Assembly (NCBI GenBank): GCA_027186245.1
Contig: CP114498.1
Location: forward strand, 937,501 to 1,001,500
Direction: 5' to 3'
DNA: 64,000 nt
Source: Coriaria nepalensis
Lineage: Eukaryota; Streptophyta; Magnoliopsida; Cucurbitales; Coriariaceae
Shown: positions 1-10,926 of the stretch, piece by piece
Position numbering within the stretch: position 1 is the stretch's first letter
How the letters are laid out: each line of letters begins with the position of its first letter
Notes under the pieces: generated by a model
Told to the model about the DNA's origin: nothing
Database searches by the model: none
What the model saw: only the letters and a program-made list of their open reading frames with translations
Made by a program: the position numbers and the translations under genes

Positions 1-309
1 CCCATACCGAGAGACTTGCTCGGCTAGCCGGAGTCCGGCCGGTCCTGTGCCAACTATGATCACATCGAACCGAGCCCGATGGGACCGTGGGTCAAACCAG
101 GGAAGGTCGAAATTCAGAAACTTGGGCTTGTATTCGGGTTTGAGATCAAGAAAGTTTCCAAATTTGCTGGTGCTTCTGATCTTGTATTGATGGTTTCTTA
201 AAGATGGGTGATGGGTTTTTGGGAAAGAGCGTGGAGGAGTGAATGAATGGAAGAATTGGTTGTTCTGAGATGTAGAAAGTGGAGTACATAGACTGCGAAG
301 AGTTGCCAT
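1..309 (-). CDS. Lycopene beta-cyclase, chromoplast type (CYC-B/CCS-like), 5' part only
   Basis: Residues 1-103 of a plastid carotenoid cyclase, cut by the left edge. Family enzymes close beta-ionone rings on lycopene; close relatives include capsanthin-capsorubin and neoxanthin synthases, and 103 residues cannot separate these. Residues 1-50 are rich in Ser, Arg, His and Thr like a plastid transit peptide. They are followed by the conserved FLDLKPE (53-59) and DLPWFD (68-73) blocks, then the dinucleotide fold IIVGTGPAGLRLAEQ (GxGxxG at 87-92). The wording around DLPWFD and GTGPAGLRLAEQVSRYG matches the CYC-B/CCS branch better than leaf LCYB. No intron is seen, as expected for this family. 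The ATG at 309 is the first in frame and gives a normal transit-peptide length. Confidence 0.88.
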   Translation of the reverse strand, partial: MATLRSLCTPLSTSQNNQFFHSFTPPRSFPKTHHPSLRNHQYKIRSTSKFGNFLDLKPEYKPKFLNFDLPWFDPRSHRARFDVIIVGTGPAGLRLAEQVSRYG

Positions 310-1105
310 TAGAGAGAGACAGAGAAGGTGATCTGAGGGAGAAGGAGGTGGAATGGAAAGTGGGTTATTATTTAATGGAAGAGGGACACATAAAATAGAC
401 AAAAGAGGTATCGTTGGATCATGGATGGAACTATGCAAAAATGATGCTCTTTTCTTGCAGACTTAAAGCTTGTTTCTGGCGCAAGTTTTAAAATGGATCC
501 CGACTGTTCACGAATTTTTAAAATTATATTTTCGCCTTTTTCTTTGTCCTTATTTAGAAAAATTTTTGGTTGTAGAGGTGAATTTGAAAATGGATGAAAT
601 GAAACGAGAGCACTGAGTTTAGTGGGCTTGGCAGTTGGCCCCCACCATCGCCGCCCTATTGAATTACTAGGTGGAGGGGATTGGAGAGTCTGATGTCGTT
701 TCAACCCGATTAAGAATTAGGACTATACTCCAATTTTCTTCACAATTGGACTAATTCATGAAGTAATGAAGTACTAAACATACTGTGAGAATTCTGCAGT
801 AACTTCACTTGCTCCGAAGTGACATAAAAAATAGTAACAGAATGGATCCCAAATAGCTTTCAGCATTCACACACACCAAGTTAAATAAGAAGAATACAAA
901 TACAAGAAAACTCCAGAACTTTTATAGATTTATAAGTGAAAGTATATTCATTTTCCTGCCAAAGAAAAAAGAAAAGAAAGAAAGAAAGAAAGAAAGAAAG
1001 AAAAGAAAAATCTATATTTGAACCGCCATTCTCAGACAAAAGGTGACATGCATAGATATCTCAGAATAACTTAGCAGAAATCACAGCGAGTAAGGGGGTA
1101 GCCAA
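310..1105. other. Intergenic: cyclase promoter and VAMP714 3' flank
   Basis: No coding region could be supported. The left part is upstream of the leftward cyclase gene. A GAAA-rich simple repeat lies at about 961-1006, close to the likely 3' UTR of VAMP714. An open frame at 372-704 on the minus strand has no recognisable domain and looks accidental. Confidence 0.6.
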
Positions 1106-2816
1106 TCAAGATCGGCAAGAAGGTAGAGTAATGCCCCCGCAACAAGCAGCAATTATTATGTACAATAACACCACGATCAAGCATGTCAACAAGGCCCTGT
1201 GAAAAGAGATCATATAAGAGAGTATGCAAGGAATCGAAATGCCTAGAGGCAGTCGGGTGAAAGAAAAACAACTATAGATATTTCACATCAGTTTCTGTAG
1301 AATGAACCAAAAGGTAACCATTTATTTCAGCCATTATGGAGGTTACTCCGGGTTACTTTATCGAATATAGGATGACTGTCTCATGAGGTCGCTTCATTTT
1401 GTGACTTTCCTCTGTACACTTCTAATGCCTGCTCAAAACATATTATTTGCAATGTTAGGGAAAGAGTGATATGCTTACAAGAGCTTGGCATTCTTCATCC
1501 AAAGAGCTCGATGAAGACGCTTGGACTGCTTTTTGAAGTGAAATGAACTGTCTTGCATTGTTGAAGTTTTGTCGACAAGAAGCTCAATGCGATCACCTCT
1601 TTCCAGTACTTTCTCAATGTTATCCACCATTATCGTTCTTATCTGCACACCAGATTTGTTTTTCTAGATCAGTATGATGACTAACAATAAAATAGTACTT
1701 CAAAAAAGTAAAACACAGCATGTTTTCAATGTAAAGAAAGTCATAGTTACGAAAGCTAAAGCTACCAACATAAGGGAGACTAAGCCACCCTCTGCAATAA
1801 CTATCATTCTGAATAGTAACAAACTTGGTAGATATCAAAATGATAAGAGTAGCACTTTTTTCTGATAAAAGAAGAACAGACATATATCCCCCTTGATGGC
1901 AAGATACTTGCCTCACTAACTTCACCCCTGACACGATTAAGAGTATCAGCACTAGGATTACTGGAGAAAAACTCCATTTGCTGATGTAGAACTCTTGAAA
2001 ACTCATCGTTCATTGTATAAGCAGGTGCATAATGCGCCACTTTTCCATAATTCTTCATGAACCTCATATGAATATCCTCTAAATATGAAAACGGAATTCT
2101 CCCTACAACAAGGAATCAGCTGATGCACTTAAATACACAAATTCATCAAGGCAAAAGACTTTACTCAAAACTTGGAAAGAGAACAGACTTATGGACGAAA
2201 GATGAACGCGGATTTTCAACTGATATACACAGTACATATATAATTTAGAAAAAATATTTTTGTTTTTCCTTCAATAACTGATTTGACTCGGTGCTTCTCA
2301 TAGGTTGACGATGGAGTTTAAAAGCAGAATCATCCTTCCTACACGATCCTAAATAATGTCAATTGAATAAGAACTACGCAACGCCTTCAAATAATTTTGA
2401 TTAGAGTTAAATTATTGAAACAACGACTAAATTCCAAAACAAAATTCGTTCAAAGAAGTCGGCTAGAGCTCCACAGGGCACAGGCTATCGACTTCATCAC
2501 CATGTGCAGATTGATTGATCAGAACTAAAAAAGTTGGACAATTGCACAGCGAGAAAACAATAAAGAGAAGCTGAAACTATAACAAGAGGAAAGACTTACT
2601 GCCAAAGGTGTCGTTGGCCATGCAGAGGAACGTGAGGCCATTGGATCTGAGAATGTGAAAGATATACCGATCCTGCGAGAAGCAGAGCCTAGAATCAGCA
2701 TCGGCCGGCAGCTTCTCCAGGATCCGCCGAGTCACAGCTCCGATGTTTCCAGACACGGCGCTGAATTCGGCTAGCACCACCGTGCCCCTCGCCACCACCG
2801 CGTACAGAATCGCCAT
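1106..2816 (-). CDS. VAMP714: Vesicle-associated membrane protein 714-like R-SNARE
   Basis: Four coding exons on the minus strand: 2816-2600, 2102-1912, 1642-1479, 1196-1106, giving 220 aa, the usual VAMP71 size. An N-terminal longin domain (MAILYAVVARGTVVLAEFS onward) covers about residues 1-110. The R-SNARE motif is near 125-185 and contains ERGDRIELLVDK with the zero-layer Arg. A C-terminal anchor (LLTCLIVVLLYIIIAACC) is followed by a short luminal tail ending SCRS. The protein is very close to remembered Arabidopsis VAMP714, an R-SNARE of the Golgi/endosome/vacuole routes. Intron 2 begins GC rather than GT (GAG|GCAAGT, intron from 1911); the frame and the family residues E-V-S-E-I-R across the junction require it. 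All other introns are GT-AG. Confidence 0.95.
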
Positions 2817-3451
2817 CTCCCTAGGACCTTAGGCGGGATCCTGAAGAGTTTCTCGATGGAGGCTTAGATCCTTCGAGATCTCTCCCTCAATATCAATCTG
2901 ATTCCGGTAGAAGAAGAAATCATGTTAGTTGGAGTTTTCAGAACTAATTGTTTAAATATAGGAGGACCAACAAACTGACAGGGAAAGAAGATAGCCTAAC
3001 CGGCGAAGAAACAAGACAGCAAGACCCTCGTAGTTTTAGCCCTCACCGGCGAGTCCACGGTTAGTCAAGCCTTGGGCAATGGGCAATGGGCAATGGGCAT
3101 TGTTAAGATTACCCGTACCACATGGTATTTCCGTGCAACTTTATTTTTTCTTTTACAATCTTGGACCCAAAATGCTAAAAAAATATAGTGCTAAAACACC
3201 AAACTGGTTACTATGAAACTAACAGCAAAAAGTTTACTTCTTTTTTTACCTCCCCTTCTTTTTTTTTTTTCCTTCTTTTTGTTATCCTTGTACTGTACTA
3301 TACCCCCCCTTCCCATATTGATCGTTATCCTTAAGTAAAGATGATTATTGTATTCATAAAAAGAAGAAAAGGGGTGACATTTTTTTTTCTTTTCTACCTA
3401 TAATATATACAATCATTCAAACTAGCTACAGCTAAAATCCCTCTTATTCTT
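2817..3451. promoter_or_regulatory. VAMP714 upstream region with TGGGC-containing tandem repeat
   Basis: Upstream of VAMP714 (minus strand), and also the 3' flank of the MYB gene. At 3074-3100 the 7-bp unit GGGCAAT occurs three times in tandem, followed by GGGCAT. Each junction makes TGGGC, the core of the site II (TGGGCY) elements common in plant housekeeping promoters. T-rich tracts occupy about 3239-3290 and 3380-3395. No gene is seen. Confidence 0.45.
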
Positions 3452-4492
3452 TCATCTTTGCAAGGAGAATCCGAATCCTTGTTGGTATGCATTGGCAATG
3501 CCCTGATCATCCTGACGATCATAGACCGGGTTGGGAGGACACGCGTCGGCAACCCAGCTATGTTGATTGGATTGACCGGGCGAGTCGACAAGAGGAGTAG
3601 TAATGTCATGGATACTAGACCTCTTCTTCTGAACATTTTTAGCCGAATTGAGACGGAGAAAGTACTTCTGAGCATGACTGGCCACCTGAGTTGGTGTCCT
3701 CGAAACAACCGCGTTTCTCGATATACTCCTCCAATCCCCCTTCCCATATCGTTGTAGCCCCACAAGAAACAACCTATCACACAAAGTAATAATATTTCAA
3801 CACTGATTACATTCAAATTATCATTTTTCAAAAGCCCCTCTTTGAATCTATTAAGATTTACACTTTCACCTCCAAAATATCAAAACTAGGCACTTGCATC
3901 CCTTTCCAACATTCAGAGGATCAAAGTACTTATCTTTTTTCATAATGCACGAGTAAATTGTAATGAAACTATAATCTTAGCCTTTTAAGCTACAAAACAT
4001 AACTAAAACTACTTAAGTTTCGTTATAGAGCCCAAAAATATGATTATCACTAATTGGCCCCGCAAAAAGATGATTATTTAACATAAATACCAAAAAGAAA
4101 TTTGAAATTTCAGCTGTACAGTTGTAAACTCACCGATGTTCTTCTTCAGTCCAAGGGGAACCTTTCTTCCTCTCAGAATCCTTTTCCTTTCCTTTCAGTC
4201 CAAACAGAATCCGACTCTTCTCGTCTTCGGCCAGTTCATCACCGTAACTCGGTAGCTCAACTCGGCCAGACTCAATCTCCGACAGATCGTGAACCAAATC
4301 ATCGTAGTGTTGCTTAATCTCCAACGGTGATTTCCCGAGGACTTGGCCAGAAATCTTCTCCCACCGATCAGGCGTCTCTTCGGGGAAGACAACTAGAGCT
4401 CGCTCGAAAACCTTGTCCTGGAGACGAGACCAAGAAGATCTAGAGTCTCCGCCGTTAAAATCGCTCCAGCTCTGGTAATTTCTGTGAAACAT
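3452..4492 (-). CDS. MYB-like transcription factor, SHAQKYF/DIVARICATA type
   Basis: Two exons, 4492-4134 and 3773-3452, encode 226 aa. A first SANT/MYB-like repeat lies at about 18-70 ([13 protein letters not shown] to [11 protein letters not shown]). A second MYB domain at about 112-163 runs from [15 protein letters not shown] to the plant signature SHAQKYF at 152-158. This two-domain layout is that of DIVARICATA, RADIALIS-related and SRM1 factors, nuclear DNA-binding proteins that recognise GATAA/I-box-like sites. The intron splits the second MYB domain after Arg120, as is common in the family. Start chosen at 4492 because it is the first in-frame ATG; the frame stays open upstream only through a GTG. 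The short C-terminal region after residue 165 matches nothing I recall. The exact orthologue (SRM1, DIV or a smaller paralogue) is not resolved. Confidence 0.9.
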
Positions 4493-5442
4493 GACCTCGA
4501 TTCTAAGGCGGTGTGGATGATTTCTCACTTCTTCAGCGCTTCTTCAACTTCTGTGTTAACATCTATGGCGGCGGATTTGATATGAACAGGAATTTTTTTT
4601 TTGGTTTGACGGGAAGAAGAAGATGCGTTTGGATTACGTTCCTAGATGATTCTGAGAAGCCAGACGGCGGTTTACATATAACACCAATATTTACCCAAAA
4701 TAGCAATTTTATTTATTTATTTTGAATAAATTTTAAATATTAATAAATAAAAAATTACACGTGTTTTACATTTACATTTGTCAAAATTCCTTATTGGGTT
4801 GAGTGCTAGATGTCGGCTGAGACCTGTGATTATTTTCCCAAAATGAAACTTTCCATTCTTGGGCCGGCCCGGAAACTAGCGACTTAGCTAGGCCCATATG
4901 CATAACACCCGACTTGTTTGGGTCTTAAATATTTTCTGACAAACTCAATTTTTTTGGCCCATATATAATTTCTTTTATTTTTTATTTTATTATGAAGTGG
5001 AATTTAGAGATGAAAATAGTCAACGTTTGATTGAATAATTTTTAATTAAGACCGACAGACAATTAAACTCCATTTATTTTCAGTAATTTGATGAAGACTT
5101 TTACATATCTTTGCTCGTGTGCTGAGTCTTTTCAAGCTAACTATGTATGTTTGCTTTGCTGCCTTTGTCCACGCTTCATGGGAAAAATATTAATTGATAT
5201 TACACATTGGTAGTTGGTAGTTTAAAACGGTTTTTCTATTGGAGGGAAAAAAAAAGTTTAATTATGTTAATCAGATGGATGAGCAAACAAGAAGTAGCAA
5301 ACTTTCATTATAATGCATATAATATGATATTGTAATTACTATAATATATGAAGAAGATAGTTGGATAGGCCGGAACAGCAAGATATGAAGATGAATTTGA
5401 TGCATATTAATTATATATGATGGAGCTAATTTACTAACTTAA
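4493..5442. other. Intergenic: MYB promoter and 3' flank of Ole e 1-like gene
   Basis: AT-rich spacer with no supported gene. The 4493-4690 part is upstream of the MYB gene and probably carries its 5' UTR. TGGGCC/GGCCCA motifs occur near 4861-4895. No repeat family recognised. Confidence 0.5.
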
Positions 5443-6115
5443 TCAAGGGATGCCAAAGATGGGGAAAAAGGGGAAGTAATAGGTAGAAGGAGCAACTCCC
5501 CATTCAGCTGGAAGAGGAAAGTCAATGGTCTTAGAAGCTCCAAATTGATTCATGGCCGACGCTACACATTTCGATGCTTCTGATAAAGGGCATGCTGTGG
5601 AGAATTGAAGTGGGTTTGATATGATAAATAACTCATGATCATCATGATCATGCCCGGTACTCTTTACAATCTTTGACATCATGTGGTTCTTCTTCGCGTA
5701 GATTTGGGTGGGCCCACCAACAAGCTTGGCTACACATTTTGGATGATGGTGAGTGGAGTCCAGCACTAGGGATGATGGAAGTTGTGCCTGAAATGAACCA
5801 TCTTCTTCTGTTATTGCCATGGCTAACTTCTCCACTTTGTCGCATTTTATTACCACCCTGTTATCTGTAAATTTTCTAATAAAAATTAACTAATTTGAAG
5901 ATATCATATATCACATTCTGACGTTTTCAAGTAAAGCAGCAATGAACGTAGTTAGAAAGAGGGAAAAAAAAAAAAAGACCTGAAAAGTCAAAGTCAGATT
6001 TGCAGTCAAGGCATGAGATCTTGCCCTTGACGACTTTGCTTGTTGCAAAGCCAGCATGAGCAAGAGCCAGTACAAGCAGTACTAGAGAAGCTGCAAAAAC
6101 CTTAGGAAAAGCCAT
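5443..6115 (-). CDS. Pollen Ole e 1/extensin-like secreted protein
   Basis: Two exons, 6115-5980 and 5864-5443, give 185 aa. A clear signal peptide (VFAASLVLLVLALAHAGFA, about 5-24) precedes the domain. The Ole e 1 hallmark is present: paired Cys (ISCLDC, 35 and 38) and the strand DNRVVIKCDK with Cys53, followed by TEEDGSFQAQL, the usual extensin/Ole e 1 beta-sandwich wording. Further Cys residues lie in PKCVAKL, TACPL and KCVAS. Members are extracellular cell-wall or pollen-tube proteins of mostly unknown biochemical role. The intron falls between FDFS and DNRV and restores the family pattern. The C terminus is aromatic and proline-rich (YYFPFFPIFGIP), which I do not recognise as a known motif. 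Confidence 0.85.
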
Positions 6116-8562
6116 AGATAGATATTTATTTCTTCACTTGAAGTCTAGTTGAGGAAATTATCTGAATCCTGAACTCTGAACTTATGATATGATGCATGCA
6201 TCAGTACTACACCCAGCAGCTTATAAATGGAGTAAGGAGGAGCTCATTCTTTATTTTGTGTGGTCCCAAGCCTTACCCTAGTGGTTGGTCTTCATCAAGA
6301 GCACTTAATTCCTTCTTCTTCTTTTTTGTGTTTCTTTTCTTCTTCTTCTTCTTCTTCTTTTCTCTTTTTCTGTAAAAAGAATAAAAAAATAAAAAATATA
6401 TATATATACAGAGTCTGCTCTGGATCATAAATAATGTGTTTATCTCAAATAATGGAAGATATTGTACTATGTATACTGTCAGAATGTGGGGTGGAAAGAA
6501 CTGTTCAGAATCAATTGGATCACGGAATTTAGACAATGAAAGTAATGAAGCAGTACTAGTACGTACTACGCATGCATGTTTTGCCAACTGGGTTATAAAT
6601 TCATTTGTCTGCCCTTTAACTAGCTAAGATGTATGATAATAGCATTAGAAATAATAGTAAAAATCAAGGCTAGTTAATTATACGTGGTCCTTTATACGTA
6701 CCTCGAACCTTGAGCTGTACCATTTTCAAGATGAATTTTATATTATAGATCCAGGGATAACATGGCCAAGTTAGCATCACGAGTTTTTCTGGGTTGGAAT
6801 GGCGTAGGGCACCGAGCTCAGAGGATGCAACAGGCCCACCTAGATGTTATGGAATCATTCATCCTGTTTTCAGTTCCTGGTCCCCAGTTCTTATTAACAT
6901 GTAGTAATCTTCTGATACATATATTTATGTGTGTGTAGATATATATATATATACCCACACATATGATTGCTTTCTATTCTGTATAGCACATCAATACATC
7001 TTAACTAGATCATACAACTCAGTTCATGATTATTTCTCGTTGGTCAAGGGGGAAAAGAAAAACCCCAATTCACTAAATTTGGAGATTCTTAAACAGCATT
7101 TCAAAGATTGCAAAAGCATGCATGTGATTAGCAGAGGCATAAGCCTTCTGACAGAAGGTTTGCTCCTGAGAAGATTGAGACAAGAAGCATTGATGAGCCG
7201 TTTGAGTAGGAAGTAGAGGGTTTTTGGGTACAAGTTTTTAAGACATGAGTTGTACGGATGGATCATTGCAACTCTTGACTCAATAAATGGTCTCCCTCAA
7301 TATGCATGTTCTTCTCTGCCCAAATATATATATATATATATATATATGCATGTTCTTTCCCATTTTTTCTGAATTTCACAAAATGGAAAAATAACAAAAA
7401 ATACGAATTACTTCACGAAACAGTCAGCAAGATAAAGATTTTAAAGTTTCTTTTGTTTTGGTTCTTACATGTCAAAAACTCAACCACTTGTCAGTTCCAC
7501 ATGAAAATTTATTGGAAAACTGATCATGGCCACCGGTATTACTACTGTCTACTGAAGATCAAACCGAATCAAATATTGAGGCTCATTTATTGCCTTCTGC
7601 CACTAAGAGAGGAGGTGGGACCTGTGAAATAATATACCCAGCCCAGGCATTCCTAGTACTCATTCCAAACGAAACAATCTAAGAAAGTTGTACCATGGAG
7701 AAATGAGCCATTGATGATATATTCCATGACCGATTAGGCAAAAAGGTATAATCTGAAAAAAATTCTCTCAGTACGAAGAAATATAAACCTTGACATGTCT
7801 CTGTATGTCACCTGATCAATGGTCCAGTTTCAGTATACTTGCATGTGTTTAGTGTTATGAGTTTTTGCTAAGCTAATCCAAGATTCCAATCTGAATAAAA
7901 TCATTCCCCTTGGGCTTCTAAGAAAAATGTATAATAGAATAGTATTGAAATCGAAGCTAGGAAGTGAGCATTGAACCTGCAGTGTCGGCCACTCGATTCT
8001 GCATTGTCCAAGTCTCCAAGACGACAATGAAGATCGAGCTGGGAGTTCCGTTAGTTTTACAAAGTTGTGAGAACCTAGTCAAAAAAAAAAAGTTGAAAAG
8101 TCAAAAAGTTAAATAATAATAATAATAAGTTTAGGGGTCAAATCATAAATTTTAAAATCAAAACCATTTTACCTTCCTACGATTGTGACAAACCAGAGAA
8201 GAAACCAAAAAAAGAGAAAAGAAATCTCACTCCCTCTCGCCATCTCTCTCGCTCTCTCTCTCTATTTTCTCTGCTTTTTCTCTAAATTTATGGCTAGAAA
8301 TTTTTAATTCATAATTTTTTCTTGAAATCTCGCATGGATTTAGTTCGATGTTTATCCTAATTTCAGAAATTTGTCAAATTTCTTTCTATTTTAGAGATTG
8401 AAGGTAAGAATCTTAATTCCCAAATTTTTAAAAATTCTCTTCTTAACTTCAATAAAAGTTGTTTCTCGAATATGAATTTACTAGTTTAATGATGGGTATT
8501 AGTTGTTAAATTGATTTGGAAAAAATTAGAATTTGTGATTATTAGGGTATGGGTTAAATCCT

Positions 8563-8662
8563 GCTAAATGCATATTCATACGAATATGTTTTACTATCAA
8601 TATGCATTTAGTTTCTTAACATATTCATACCTAGTTTAATGATAGTAAAACATATTCGTATG
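8563..8662. repeat. Nested inverted and direct repeat foldback
   Basis: Two identical 23-bp arms in inverted orientation, 8577-8599 and 8640-8662, are separated by 40 bp; no mismatch was found on hand comparison. A second 13-bp inverted pair overlaps the first arm (CTAAATGCATATT at about 8564-8576 and its complement at about 8599-8611). CATATTCATAC is repeated directly at 8571-8581 and 8620-8630, and CTAGTTTAATGAT at 8481-8493 and 8631-8643. This may be a decayed MITE-like element or a hairpin source; nothing in it fixes a function. Confidence 0.6.
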
Positions 8663-10186
8663 GCGTATGCATAGGCTCTTAATAAAGGTATGAATGAATC
8701 AAATGGATGATGATAGACATGTTTGTGCTTATAGAAATGAATGTGATATGAATGTGTGTATTGTGTGATTGTTTAAAAGTCATCAGATTAATTATAGCTA
8801 TCAGCAGTGTTGATAGTCTTGGTGCACATGGATCTGTTATATATATGACGTGTGCGGAGTCACGCGAATATAATATTATTATAACCGTATATGACATGAT
8901 AATATATAATTCTGACAACTTGTGTTGATGATGTGATTGGTCGAGTGATTATAGTCTGAATTTATTATGGCTTATCATTGGTTGATATTTTGATATATGT
9001 GTTAGGATTTGGTATTGGTATAATAGTTGATGGCATTGAATTGTAGATATTAATATAAATGTTCTTATTGTGAAATTGGCATATGAGGTTGAGATTTTGA
9101 TGATTATTCATTTTATAGTCATATATATCTTTTTTTTATTATAAACTTATTTCGATAACATAACTATTTAATATTTATTCATTAAGTTTTGACTCACTCT
9201 CTTTTCGTTGAATTTTTTTCTTCTCCAGATAGTGGATTGTGCTTAGTTTGACATTTGAGATACTTCAATGGGAGTTGACACTTCCTTTTGTTGACTACTC
9301 CTTTCATGTTGTTAGAAGTTTCTTTTGATTATTTTGTAGTTTATTTTTGAAATATAAATATAGTTCATGTAAAATAATAAGTCGCTCCGTCGAACATATT
9401 CAACTTGTACATAAATCTTAGTAATTAGTAGAAAATGTTTTATCTTATTTATTTTCGGTGTTCATTATAAATATATATCTAGGTATATATATATATATAT
9501 ATTGTTAAGTTACATGCTTATACCGGATTCGCAACCCATCACTAAAAGCGTGTTAAAAGCGTGTGGAGAAATTTCTTGAATTGAAAAAACAATCAACCTG
9601 CCCTTCTCTTATCCCTTAACAATATCACGTTCCACTCCTGTTCTATTTAAACAAAATGAATAGTAGATAAAGGGCCCTAAAAATCCACCATGAAAATCCA
9701 TAAAATTCAGCTTCGAACCTTCAATTAATTCAGACATGAGATCAACTTTACAAGGGAAAATTGAAGTTGAGAGAATCGAACTGATTATCTTGAAGATCGT
9801 AAGGTAGATGCTGAAATCATTGGCTGTGAGAGAAGCTTGTCTTAACTAAGAAATAATTCATATTTGCATAATGAGCCTAAAGGCGACCACGTTCACATCC
9901 TAAAAACCTCTATCCGAACAGAATAAGAATGAATATAAAGTTTTGTCGTTTAATTCACGTATTAAGAAAGTAGATATAAGTATATATTACCATTAAGAAG
10001 CAAAAACAAAAAGAGAGATGAAAGTATATAGTATATACTTAATTGATAGGAACATACGTAGTACCTAAAAGATAGTTTCAAAGCAACATTTCACACTCTA
10101 TCCAAAACGGCAAGGCTTAGTGATCATCTAACAAAACTATTGTTGCTAGCCGGCCACAAACCTACACAAACATCCATTAATCTCCT

Positions 10187-10194
10187 TATAAATA
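10187..10194 (+). promoter_or_regulatory. TATA box of germin-like gene 1
   Basis: TATAAATA inside CCTTATAAATACACT, about 100 bp before the ATG at 10291. The same 15-bp core precedes the second germin-like gene on the other strand. Confidence 0.7.
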
Positions 10195-10290
10195 CACTAT
10201 ATTAACTACACAATAATATTGCAAATCATCTAACACTTCAAAAAAGAACCCTTATTTCCCATACACAAATTACCAATTACTCTTCCAAAT

Positions 10291-10926
10291 ATGGTTTCCA
10301 CAAAGCTCTTGACAAACCTTACAATTCTTCTCCTAGCCCTCTTGGCCGCCACCCAGATGGCAAAATCAGGTGATGCTGATATACTAACCGATTTCGTGGC
10401 CCCACCAAACACTACTGTTGACGGATCTTTCTTTACTTATAGTGGTCTTCGAAGCATATTCAACCAAACCGAAGCCCCACAAACCTTCAAAGTAACAAAA
10501 GCCAGTCTGGCAGAATTCCCTGCTCTACTCGGCCAAAGTGTTTCCCTTGCCGTTCTAGAATACCCGGCTGGAACCCTAAACCCACCGCACACTCACCCTC
10601 GTTCGGCCGAGCTCCTTTTCTTGGTAGAAGGAAGCTTGCAAGTTGGTTTCGTTGATACTACTAATAAGCTTTATACTCAAACACTTCAATTGGGTGATAT
10701 CTTTATTTTTCCAAAGGGACTGGTTCATTTTCAGTTCAATGCTGACCCTAAAATCAGTGCAATTGCTATTTCGGGTTTCGGTAGTGCTAATGCTGGCACC
10801 GTTTCCGTGCCTGTCACTGTTTTTGGTACTGGTATCGATGATTCAGTCTTGGCTAAGGCTTTTAAGACTGATATTGCGACTGTTCAGAAATTAAAGACAG
10901 GACTTATTCCACCACTTAAGCCTTGA
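10291..10926 (+). CDS. Germin-like protein 1 (GLP9 / 9-3 type)
   Basis: Single-exon gene of 211 aa. A signal peptide (about 1-26) is followed by the mature start GDADILTDFVAPPN. The cupin boxes are intact: box 1 from NPPHTHPRSAELL with metal ligands His100, His102 and Glu107, box 2 GDIFIFPKGLVHFQFN with His146. Germins and germin-like proteins are secreted hexameric Mn-cupins; some are oxalate oxidases or superoxide dismutases, but the activity of this clade is unsettled. The protein has no cysteine at all, so the N-terminal disulfide of classical germins is absent. Potential N-glycosylation sites are NTT near 40 and NQT near 58. It faces the closely similar gene at 11870-12505, 943 bp away tail to tail. 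Confidence 0.93.
   Translation: MVSTKLLTNLTILLLALLAATQMAKSGDADILTDFVAPPNTTVDGSFFTYSGLRSIFNQTEAPQTFKVTKASLAEFPALLGQSVSLAVLEYPAGTLNPPHTHPRSAELLFLVEGSLQVGFVDTTNKLYTQTLQLGDIFIFPKGLVHFQFNADPKISAIAISGFGSANAGTVSVPVTVFGTGIDDSVLAKAFKTDIATVQKLKTGLIPPLKP

Larger units (their letters stand above)
6116..10290. other. Long intergenic region without a supported gene
   Basis: About 4.2 kb. The first 150 bp is the promoter of the Ole e 1-like gene. Simple repeats include TTC-rich DNA at about 6310-6365, AT runs near 6395-6408, 6940-6953, 7322-7347 and 9485-9502, and a CT tract near 8225-8265. A 160-bp stretch at 7064-7216 reads as a coherent peptide but has no known family. From about 8065 to 9330 there is UTR-like or transposon-like DNA: a TGTGAGAACC start, a CT-rich leader, donor-like AAG|GTAAGAATC near 8402 and acceptor-like CTCCAG near 9224. 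It contains the foldback at 8563-8662. No transposase or reverse transcriptase is readable. 9500-10290 is upstream of the germin-like gene. Confidence 0.5.

Noticed and set aside
372..704. Minus-strand open frame of 110 codons upstream of the cyclase gene
   Set aside because: No domain, no splice context, and composition of UTR or promoter DNA.
6273..6587. Minus-strand frame with a long Lys/Lys-Arg tail
   Set aside because: Produced by a TTC/TTTC microsatellite, not a protein.
8679..8918. Minus-strand frame of 79 codons
   Set aside because: AT-rich, Ile/Ser/Tyr-heavy, no homologous motif.
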